DNA of 64,000 nucleotides from Apostichopus japonicus (Eukaryota; Echinodermata; Holothuroidea; Aspidochirotida; Stichopodidae), in contig NC_092580.1 in NCBI RefSeq assembly GCF_037975245.1, forward strand, positions 32,639,001-32,703,000. Direction: 5' to 3'. The position numbers were made by a program, and so were the translations under genes. Below are positions 30,196 to 39,700 of the stretch, in pieces (the first letter of the stretch is position 1; every line of letters starts with the position of its first letter). The notes under the pieces were generated by a model. It searched no databases and was not told where the DNA came from. It saw nothing but the letters and a program-made list of their open reading frames with translations.

Positions 30196-30659
30196 CGGCG
30201 CCCACAAGCACCCCCACTTTGTATAGGTACCTACAAGACCAGGGGCGGATCCAGGGGGGGGGCAGACCCGGCCCCGGCCCCCCCTTTTTGGAAATCAGTT
30301 GCGTTTTTTTTATGTGGGAGTACTTCAAATTCCTAATAGGCATAACTTGGTGAAAGAAAAGCCTAATATATATCCAGCTGCTCTTCCCTGAAACGCGATC
30401 GTTTTTATTCCAAATTTGAAACTAAGGCAATTATCAGGCCTACGCGACATCACGTATTAATTAGATACGGCTCAGTACTATAGTGCTGACTATTACTGTC
30501 AGGGAAAATCAATGCACAGTTAGCAAGTATATCATAATTATCTGAATGAAAGGGGGTGTAGGCGGTTTTACACTATCTAACGCAACGTAGTCGCCAAGAA
30601 CCTGAAGTATTTTTAAGGGAGGGCCCGAGGAACATGAACTTATAGCATGCTCCTCGTGG

Positions 30660-31402
30660 CAGGGGCGTAGCGAGCGGGGGTGTGGGGGGGGGTGTCACAC
30701 CCCCCCAATAATTTGGTCGCTGTCGGCAAATTTTGGGTCTGTCGGCAAAAGGAGAAAAGGTGAAGAGAGCGTAAGGGGAAGAAAGAAGGAAAGCTGAATA
30801 GAGAAAAGGAGAACGGGAGCTTCTTCCGTGCCAAATTTGACTTAAAATATGCACCAGATTGCATCTAAGGACGTTTCAAAACTAAAAATTTTCCAAAGGG
30901 GAGGGGTAGACCCCCTACCCTTAGATCCCTCCCCCATTTCAGTCACCACTTCCAGATCCGTCGGCAAATCAAATTTGACTTAAAATATGCACCAGATTGC
31001 ATCTAACGACGTTTCAAAACTAAAAATATTCCAAAGGGGAGGGGTAGACCCCCTACCCTTAGGCCCCTCCCCCATTTCAGTCACCACTTCCAGATCCGTC
31101 GGCAAATCAAATTTGACTTAAAATATGCACCAGATTGCATCTAAGGACGTTTCAAAACTAAAAATTTTCCTTAGACCCCTCCCCCATTTCAGTCACCACT
31201 TCCAGATCCGTCGGCAAATCAAATTTGACTTAAAATATACACCAGATTGCATCTAAGGACGTTTCAAAACTAAAAATTTTCCAAAGGGGAGGGGGACACC
31301 CCCTCCCCTTAGACCCCTCCCCCATTTCAGTCACCACTTCCAGATCCGTCGGCAAATCAAATTCTCCACACCCCCCCAACAAAAACCCCCGCTACGCCCC
31401 TG
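30660..31402. mobile_element. hAT-like MITE with 8-bp TSD
   Basis: TIRs start CAGGGGCGTAGCG, and a perfect 8-bp duplication CCTCGTGG flanks it (30652-30659 and 31403-31410). The element is 743 bp with no coding capacity. Its right part consists of four tandem units of about 112-138 bases (starting near 30833, 30971, 31109 and 31221), each with TGCACCAGATTGCATCTAA and a C-rich CCCCTCCCC.TTAGA module. It sits inside the Penelope-like element. Confidence 0.9.
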
Positions 31403-31787
31403 CCTCGTGGTGAAACATAATTGCACCTATTAGGTGAATTGAGTGTACTGTTAATAGTAGGAGAGACTAGTGTAGGTTCTTATGACCAACTAGACCGGTT
31501 TCTGCTCTCAAACTTTATAGGAGGAGCTTCATCAGTAGTAGCCTTTGAATATTTTATATTCGGCCTGGGCGTCTCGTTCTCAAAATGTATCTATTTTCTG
31601 TGCACGAGTTTTTATGGACCCATAGTGCAGCTATAAGAGCATCTAAAAGAGCTTCGTGTGAACCTTGAGAGTCAGCTGATTCTTCGTTAGTATGAAACCT
31701 TGAGTTAACAAGTAAATCTTTGAGATTTTGGGCCCTTTTGTAGGCTAGAATCGGTTCTTTTGGAAACAGTTTGGATAATTCCGCGTG

Positions 31788-32675
31788 CAGGGGCGTAGCG
31801 AGCGGGGGTGGGGTGGGGGGTGTCACACCCCCCAATAATTTGGTCGCTGTCGGCAAATTTTGGGTCTGTCGGCAAAAGGAGAAAAGGTGAAGAGAGCGGA
31901 AGGGGAAGAAAGAAGGAAAGCTGAATAGAGAAAAGGAGAACGGGAGCTTCTTTATCGGTTATTTCGATTTTCCAGTTCTTCATCTGATAAACTCATTCAC
32001 CAATCCAATCACCCGACGCCTGCAAGTTAAAAACCTCTCGGCAAATAACTGATAATGTCACGGCCGTCAGTATAGCTACCGTAGCCAGGCTCAGCTAGAC
32101 GAGTGCCAGAATCGCCGGCAACTCAGTGAAAGAAATGGAATTAAAAGCTTCCGTATAGGCCGCAGCCCATGAGTCGTGCTATCGTGTGACAACGTGTTGT
32201 TATTATCTTCTGTTCAGAATGACGTCATCGCAGATGTCATTCGTTCTCCGTGGAAAACTTAAGGACACGGCTCACGAATTGTACACAATTTTTAACGTTT
32301 CTCGCTTGTATATCAATGAATGTTGTTATTTCTCATTACCGGAAAGTTTTCTGAACATTTTCATCACGAAGTTTCACTATTTCAACGATCGGTGAAAGAG
32401 AAAACACAGTTCGATAATTGGTCCCAATTAATTCTTCTTCTGCCGACTGCCATAAAAATAATATCGAAATGGAAATTCTACGGTGCCAAATTTGACTTAA
32501 AATATGCACCAGATTGCATCTAAGGACGTTTCAAAACTAAAAATTTTCCAAAGGGGAGGGGGACACCCCCTCCCCTTAGACCCCTCCCCCATTTCAGTCA
32601 CCACTTCCAGATCCGTCGGCAAATCAAATCCTCCACACCCCCCCCCCAAACAAAAAAAACTTCGCTACGCCCCTG
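31788..32675. mobile_element. Second hAT-like MITE with 8-bp TSD
   Basis: It shares the first 160-170 bases and the right end with the MITE at 30660-31402, has the same CAGGGGCGTAGCG TIR, and is flanked by a perfect 8-bp duplication TCCGCGTG (31780-31787 and 32676-32683). It has one C-rich unit instead of four and carries about 500 bases of unrelated internal sequence (about 31955-32485). It interrupts the Penelope-like frame, which resumes on the other side. Confidence 0.9.
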
Positions 32676-32721
32676 TCCGCGTGTTGCGAGATTAAGTGCC
32701 AATGTTTCAAAAGTACATTTT

Positions 32722-33709
32722 TCAAATGCGTGGTTTTGATATGGGGTGTATAGGTAAGCTTGAACACCATTGGTGGTTCCTTTGGTTTAGGTTTGGTATA
32801 GTGAGGTATTGCCCACGGTTTTCGAATTTTATGCCTTTCGTGGCTGAGGCAATTTCCTCTTTCTTATAGTTACGGAGTAACAGTTTCTCTGTGAACGCAT
32901 TCTTTTTCTGTAAGAAATCAGTCTCATTGTTACATAGACGTGCGTATCGTAAGACTTCCCCTTTAATGAAGCCTTTAAAAGTGGCAAGTGGGTGTGCAGA
33001 GTTTCTGTCGAGGTATTGGAAGGTTTCCGTGGGTTTGGTGTAGACTTTGGTGTCTAATAACCCATTGGTTTCAAACCTTGGACCTTTGAAGATTTTCAAA
33101 TCTAGGTATGTTACCTCGGTGTGTAATATTTCTACCGTAAACTTTAAGAAGCGGTGAATTTCATTCAACCTGTTTACTAGTTGTTCAAGTTCCTGATGTG
33201 AACCGTCGTAAAGCAATAGAATTTCATCTCTATAGCGGAGCCATTTTAAGATTTTATTATCTGTCGGTAAAATCTGGTTTTCCAGTCTATGCATGACGAA
33301 ATCACAGATTTCCGGAGAGGCTTGGCTACCCATGGCGCAACCGATCTTTTGTAGATAGAATTGGTTATTGAACTCGAAACAGTTTCTTGTTAAAAATAAG
33401 TTCAATTAGTTTGCGCATGCATGGATATGGAAGATATTTTATTTATTCCATATTCGCTTTTTTCCGCCTTTTCATAGACTTCTTGACATATATCTAATGC
33501 CTCCTCTTGGGGAGTATTGGTATACATGGCGACGACATCGAGTGTAGCAAGTACTACTGCTTTTGGTAACGGGGTGGCTTCCACAATTTTCAGAATGTGA
33601 TTTGTGTCTTTCACATAGGTGCTTTGTTTTAATACAATAGGAAGCAAGAAATAGTCCACAAATTCCGATATTTTTTCGGTCGGTGATCCGTTTCCGCTTA
33701 TTATCGGGC
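32722..33709 (-). pseudogene. Penelope-like reverse transcriptase, frameshifted
   Basis: The frame read from 33709 to about 33402 holds RT motif A (LDVVAMYTN). The frame from 33405 to 32722 holds the motif B region and motif C. Between them the reading frame shifts at least twice (about 33440-33375). Motif C reads RYRDE where active enzymes have a [IV]DD-type core, so one catalytic aspartate is replaced. The chain continues beyond the MITE at 31788-32675 into 31787-31554, where FPKEPILAYKRAQNLKDLL is a typical Penelope linker. The element is inactive on this evidence. Confidence 0.8.
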
Positions 33710-34179
33710 CCTCCCTTAAAAATACTTCAGGTTCTTGGCGACTACGTTGCGTTAGATAGTGTAAAACCGCCTACACCCCCCTTTCATTAAAAAGTATATC
33801 ATAATTATCTCATTGAATATATCTTGTTTTATGTTTTTTCTTGGGGTGAATCTGGTGTCATAATTTTCGCGCAAAAGAAAAAACGAATCGACGCAATAAT
33901 AGTGTATCCATTGTACATGCACTGTTGAGCGTTGTTAAATATGTGTCTATCGAGAAAAAATATGTGCACAAAAAAGCGTGTCTGCAACGTTTCTGGTTTT
34001 TCTAGTTTTTGGCGAAATGTTTCACCATTTTGCATCTAAGCACTCACAATTAACCAAAAATTTCCAAGGGGGAGAGGGACAACCCCTCCCCCTAGACCCC
34101 TCCCCCAGGACGCAGATCACTAAAGTGCTACCATCGGGATGTCGGCCCCCCCTTTCTCAAAATCCTGGATCCGCCCCTG

Positions 34180-36217
34180 AAGACTATACTCGCTGGTGTG
34201 TTGTTCGCCTAAAAAGTAACAGCATGAACAACCGAAAAGTTGTTCCTAATACTGCAATCACTCCAGATGCACTATAATACTGCGTTTTGCAGACAAATGC
34301 AGTTCTATACTTGAGTATTATCTGAAGACAAGTTTCGCCAACCATTATCGTAATCATAAATAGGTGAAACAATAGGGCGGAATCATGACACTATAGTTGT
34401 CAAACACTTTAGCACGCCTGTGGCCTTCACGTGAGCGGCTTCCCCCCCCCCCCAACCCTTACCCTACAGGAGTGAGCGTTCATGCAGTCCAACCAAAACT
34501 AGAAGGGGAACTAATGTGATGAAAACTTTTCACATTAACGAATCACATAATTTGGTCAATTTTTATGCATGTCGTTGCCCGGGATTTGTGAGCGGAACAA
34601 CGTAATATTTTGATGGAAAAAAAAATTGAAAGTGTGTACAATAGTTGTTGAAAAACATCTCCAGAGTACACACAATGAAGAAAGTTTAACAAAGTTTATG
34701 TCTCAAATAACTTTCTTCCTGTATTAGTTTTAGTGATGTATGCAACCTGCCTTGTCCTTGATATTGTATTTCACGATCGCGACAGGATACAATTCTAACA
34801 AGAAATCAGAAGATACTGGTATAGTATTCATTCGAGACTGACATTGTAATATTGGCTATAGAAAAGTTAGTAAGTAAGACCATTAAGATATTTAAAGTTA
34901 TATCTGTATACTTGCATTAACACAGAACACATGCGTATAACCAAGATTGACTAACAAGGTAAGACACATATTTTCTTCTTATATTTGAAAAAAAAATTAA
35001 AAAAACATAGTCGGTGATTTACATTTGTCTTTTACAAACAAACATTTTGTTCGAGACATATTTATTACCCAAAATAATGATCAAACTTAATATCATAGTT
35101 TTGTTGTGCTTCAACGGATATTAAGTTTAATAATTTTCTTAAATTGGAAAACGTAAATACATCACGAAATTTCTAGCTTACCAGGATTGTCTGGCCGATC
35201 GGCATGGGGCCAAGGGCGGCGGAAGCACTTTTAATCTGGGGGGGGGGGGCACCGACATCAAAGGGCACTTCGCAGAAATTCGATTGGACTGATGTAGCCT
35301 TATATTTAGTACCCTTTATAACTCTTATTGTATTATCTTATTTGCGTATGCACATCACTCCATCAACGCCCACCCCCCCCCCCCCTGAAGGAAAATATGC
35401 ATGCTAGCACTGCAATATCCAATGTGCAAATTGGGAAACAAGGAACAAGTTTTCTTTTGAGACAAAATGAGGTGAAATCATGTAAGTTGCTAATGTAGGA
35501 ATCTTCCGAATTAGAGTTTATTTCTTGTTAATATCTTAACAAATTTTTTTCCATTCGAAATAGCTTTGAGTTTGACCCACAGAAACTCATTAAAAAGTCA
35601 AGGGCGTAGCCAGGATTTGCAAAGTTGTATGCACGACTATCTGAGCGGAGCGCCACCATCGGGTGGCGCGGAGAAAATGTTTGGTTTTACAAACCCTTCA
35701 GATGGCCGGAAACGGCCCTTCCCGAGTGTTCATTCTGGTTCCCTGGCCTCTTGCTAACTTGAGACACCTCAATTTTTATGTAGAAAAAGGACACATTTTT
35801 AACCTGAGGAAAAGTGGGGGGGGGGCACGTGCCCCCTGTGCCCCCCGGTTCCGCCGCCCTTGGCATGGGGGTCCGCAAGGAGGGGGTAGGACAATAAACA
35901 TATATCTCAAATGATAGGTAGCTTCCGGGACTTTTGGGGCGTTTCAAAAACATCCTAGTGAAATTGAATTCCTCTATATGAAATGTGCTTTAGTTCATTA
36001 AAACCTCTATCAGAGAACATTAAATATCTGCAAAGTGAAATGTCTCAGCTGACTCGCAGCCCAGACCTCCCACCAGGGCTTAGAGTATATATTCCGGAGA
36101 AATTCAATTCCTCTCTGGCATTTATTTTCGTGCTTTAAATTCGCTACGAGAGACCAACAGTAATGGTGTCAAAATCTCTTCCGATTGTAAAATTCACAAC
36201 AAAATACCATTCTATAG

Positions 36218-36248
<31 letters not shown>

Positions 36249-36600
36249 GTGAAAAGAAAAAGAAAAATGTGAATTCCCAAGGCGCCGATCTACTTGAGTG
36301 AAGTTACGGTCCATGGAACGCCCTTACGAAGGTACTTTGTCTTTTACCCATTTTTGATTGTTTGAAGTCCCAACTTACAACTCATCTTTTTATAATTCAC
36401 TTTAATAACTTTTGTTTGCTTTGACTTACTTTATTCCTTTTATTACTCTGTAGGTATCTCATATTTGTACTTGTTTTACTATATAGTCCCACGTAAAGTG
36501 TTTTGAAATATTATTTTATGTAAAGCGCTATATATAAGTATACATCGTCGTCAAGATCAATATCCCGGTAGTCTATTATTTTACAATTTGTGCATTTATC
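34180..36600. other. Intergenic stretch between the nested elements and the Kazal-type gene
   Basis: No gene is recognised. It holds the MITE at 35210-35862, an orphan hAT-like left end near 35602-35617 (CAAGGGCGTAGCCAGG) and a short (TA)n tract at 36217-36245. Confidence 0.5.
35210..35862. mobile_element. TIR MITE with 8-bp TSD
   Basis: The ends are inverted copies of CAAGGGCGGCGGAA. GCATGGGG occurs directly outside both ends (35202-35209 and 35863-35870). The left end has one extra C between the duplication and the TIR. It is non-coding, with homopolymer G/C near both ends. An orphan end CAAGGGCGTAGCCAGG (about 35602) may be a second element nested inside. Confidence 0.75.
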
Positions 36601-36641
36601 TTCTTCTTTTCTTTGAGGTGGGGCTTAGGAGGGGAGAGTTG

Positions 36642-36660
36642 TTATATTAATTAATAAAAC
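36642..36660 (+). promoter_or_regulatory. Possible TATA region of the Kazal-type gene
   Basis: A TTATATTAATTAATAAAA stretch lies about 65-80 bases before the ATG at 36723. An initiator-like TCAGTC follows at about 36686. Spacing fits a short 5' leader, but AT-rich DNA makes chance matches likely. Confidence 0.3.
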
Positions 36661-36722
36661 TTGTCTCGTGATTTTAAATTCAGAGTCAGTCAGTAGTTTC
36701 CATTCTTCCATGCAGACACAGG

Positions 36723-36792
36723 ATGAAGTTCTTTCTGGTCATGATGCTGTGCCTGTGCGCAAGCGCACTGCCCCAACAGAGGAAGAGAAGGG
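36723..36792 (+). CDS. Kazal-type gene exon 1: signal peptide
   Basis: Encodes residues 1-23 plus one base. ATG is followed by a hydrophobic core with an Ala-Ser-Ala cleavage site and then LPQQRKRR. The donor GTAGGT at 36793 gives phase 1, which fits the acceptor at 40750. Intron 1 is about 4 kb and full of insertions. Confidence 0.7.
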
Positions 36793-39700
36793 GTAGGTAC
36801 AGTTACTGACAGAATTTCACTCTATTATCTGAAGAACTTTGGCAAATGAAACTTAAAAATTGTTGGATATGAAGGTATTATGTCATGTAAAGGCGTAATG
36901 GAACAGCTGGCATGTCTATAGAACTAAAGGCGACGGACAATCTCATAATGTCACCTGAAGTTTTACAAAAATCTAGCACACAGCAAACAGAAGATTGCTA
37001 GACTAAGGAACTCAGTCGTATGTGTTTGTCTTTAACCTGTATCTCTTATACGTTGGTTATAGACATGTACGATCATTGTTACTATGCTTGACCGATCCCT
37101 AGTGCAATATATCAGCTCGTATGTCTTTTAACCTTTATCCTAACTACACTGCACGTTCTCTTGTCTGTTATCTCTTATATACGTTACGTTATATTGTACG
37201 TGTTTTTGTCCCTTCTGTTACTGTTACTTGTCATTTAACCTTTGAAGTAGATCCTGCCAGGTGTTATGAAATAGTAATACTGTCTCTTTGATGTTACCGA
37301 AAAACACCATCGAGACACCTTACAGGCCCCTTATATATTTATCTATAGGTCATGGATTCAGTTTTCCCACGAGAAGTTTTAACAATCTTATTGAATCTTG
37401 TTACAGGGCCTTTTCCCAAAATAGATTCCATTGTGTCTGTAGAACATTCGAGAAAGTGCTTCTCACGTGGTATGGAAGTTTCCATAGAAAGGGGTGGACT
37501 TCCAAACTCCCAACCAATCAGGGCAGATCAGTGCTTTCTAGACTGATATTTATATCGTTAGCTAATACAGGATGGTCAGGTTATTGGCTGCCTTCTGATA
37601 GTGCGCAGTGGGATTTTCGGTGTTGTAATGTATAAAAGGCGGCATGGTCCCGCATGTTCTGCACTCCGTCGTCAGTTCGTCGCTTCGTCACCATTTCATC
37701 ACTCCTTCTAATTGCGTAATTGACGGAGTCAAATCATTGTAATTTTGTTTGTTAGAGAATCGACAGAGAAGAAATTAGTACCGAATCAATAATCAAATCC
37801 TATCTCGTCAACTTGTTTTTGTGAGAACTCATTGTTTTCTTCTATCTTCCGTTCGAGACGTCTCCTGAAGAAGCATAAAATACGGCATCAAGATAACCCC
37901 AGTACCTTTCTATCGCGAGTCCCGATATAGTATTACTATCGGAGGAGCCGGGCTCGTCACAATATTACACAGGATCGAAACGTCAGGCCAACATACTTTT
38001 ACACATTCTTATATAGTCAGGGGCGTATCCAGGATTTTCTAACCCGGGGGGGGGGGGGCGCGAATTACTATCTAAGCGGAGCGCCACCATCGGTTGGCGC
38101 GCAGCGTACAAGAAAATTTCTGGTTTTGATACCCCCTAGATCACCGGAAATGGCAATTCTCGGGCTTGAAAATGACCAACCAGATGTACACTTTTGCCTG
38201 ATAACCAGGTATTTCCCAATAGTTTTTTTTCCAATCCATAACCTTTTTGAAGATTTTCACCAGTCACACATCATGTTCGACCTCATCGCATGTCCTGTGA
38301 ATCATTGCTTTTGTAGGTGATTCTACGTCGCGGCCCACAATACCCGACAGCCCCACTTTTCAAGGTTTTCAGCCCATTATTTGTTCCGAATTATAAATTC
38401 ACTTCAAAACATACGCATAATGTTGCAAAAAATGTCATCTTTGGACAACCAATATAGAAAAACCTCCTTCAACCCCAAACAGACCGGTCAAAATTACACC
38501 AGTAGTGGGAAGTATGATTAAGAATGCTGGTCAGGAAATTTTCGAAAATAATTTATTGGTGTACAAATATTAAACCCTCTTATAACAGCTATTATAAACT
38601 TGGTTGAAGGAAATGAAAAAATACCAGATATTTCCGAAACCGAACACTACACACATAGGCGTAGGAGGCGGGGGGGGGGGGCTCCTACTGAAAGAAAAAT
38701 AAGTTGAAATGATGTAGCTAAAGGAAATGAATCTCCTTGACAATTAAAATAAAGGTTCTAAGCATGGCCGACTAATTCGCCATTACCATGGAGGTAAAAA
38801 CAGACCATTACTAATGTAAAAGCATGGAGGTAAAAACAGATGGTAAAACAGAGAATTTGACATTATTTGACCTCCATGCTTTTACTACATCTACATAAGA
38901 CATTTCGTTGTTTACAATAGCATCCCGCGGTATACTGCGCAATTTCCACTGACCGTACGGTACTTGATGTCATGCGATGTAATAACCGATGCTTGCTTAT
39001 ATGATATTGACCAACATGTTGAACGCGCGCGAAAAATTTAGGATATATTTTTCGGGCAAGTCGTTACAGCCCCCAAATCAAATTGGGTTCCTATGACTGG
39101 AACCGCCATTTACATGCTCATTGATATGATGTCATATCTGCTGTGCTTTACAAATTCGAACAGGCGCGTTTCGAATAATTTTCCAAGGGAGGGGCGAAGC
39201 CTGTAGGCAAACTACCTAAGCGTAGCGCCACCACGAGTTGGCGCGAAGCGTACAAGAAAATTTTGGCCGAAACTGCCTCCCAGATCGCTGGAAATGGCAA
39301 TTCCCAGGACCATGGGTTGGCGCGAAGCGTACAAGAACATTTTGGCCGAAAATGCCTCCCAGATCGCTGGAAATGACACTTCCCATGCCTTGTTAGTTGC
39401 ATCTAAGCATTTCTATTTTGAAATTACTAGCGATATCATAAAAAATATATACTCGGGGGGGGGGGGCGTTCCTCCCCTTCCCGTCATGTTTCCCGACGAC
39501 TCGGTCGAGTTCGAGACCAGCCACAGTTGATTTCATAGCACAATTGTTTAAGGTGTCCATACACACACAAGCGTTATGATAGACCATATATAGTATATAT
39601 ATATAGATACATTAGTGAGAGAGGTAAAATGGAAACGTCAAAAATGGATTTGTCGGTGTAAGGGGTAGGGTGAGGCGCACGCCCTTCCGAAATCCTCGAT

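Larger units (their letters stand above)
24824..30239. other. Intergenic region downstream of MOV10L1
   Basis: No supported gene is seen. Contents: imperfect repeats around 26100-26460 with TTTGTTGAA..GGAAAC motifs, a purine-rich minisatellite (27418-27535), a tandem duplication (27847-28105), two related dispersed segments (27775-27850 and 28735-28830, sharing ACCTGGACGACCTAC), another diverged pair (about 28618-28725 and 29000-29105) and a direct duplication (29851-30195). Small frames such as 28399-28587 lack recognisable content. Confidence 0.5.
30545..33791 (-). mobile_element. Penelope-like retroelement with inverted terminal repeats
   Basis: Ends are inverted copies of about 84 bases (30545-30628 and 33704-33788). 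A perfect 19-bp direct repeat AAGTATATCATAATTATCT flanks it (30525-30543 and 33792-33810). Minus-strand frames encode Penelope-type reverse transcriptase: a GSPTEKISEFVDYF segment near 33690, LATLDVVAMYTNTP near 33540, AMGSQASPE near 33330 and a thumb/linker region continuing at 31787-31554. Two hAT-like MITEs interrupt it, leaving about 1.6 kb of element sequence. No GIY-YIG endonuclease was seen. Confidence 0.8.
30240..34179. mobile_element. Outer TIR element hosting nested insertions
   Basis: Perfect 16-bp terminal inverted repeats CAGGGGCGGATCCAGG lie at 30240-30255 and, inverted, at 34164-34179. A 5-bp direct repeat AAGAC abuts both ends (30235-30239 and 34180-34184). The TIR looks like that of hAT MITEs, but hAT usually gives 8-bp duplications, so the superfamily is uncertain. 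Without the inner insertion the element would be only about 0.67 kb and non-coding. Its right arm contains the C-rich CCCCTCCCCCTAGACCCCTC module shared with other elements here. Confidence 0.72.

Noticed and set aside
35663-35953. Frames of 83-88 codons on both strands
   Set aside because: They lie in the G/C-homopolymer end of a MITE and show no conserved content.
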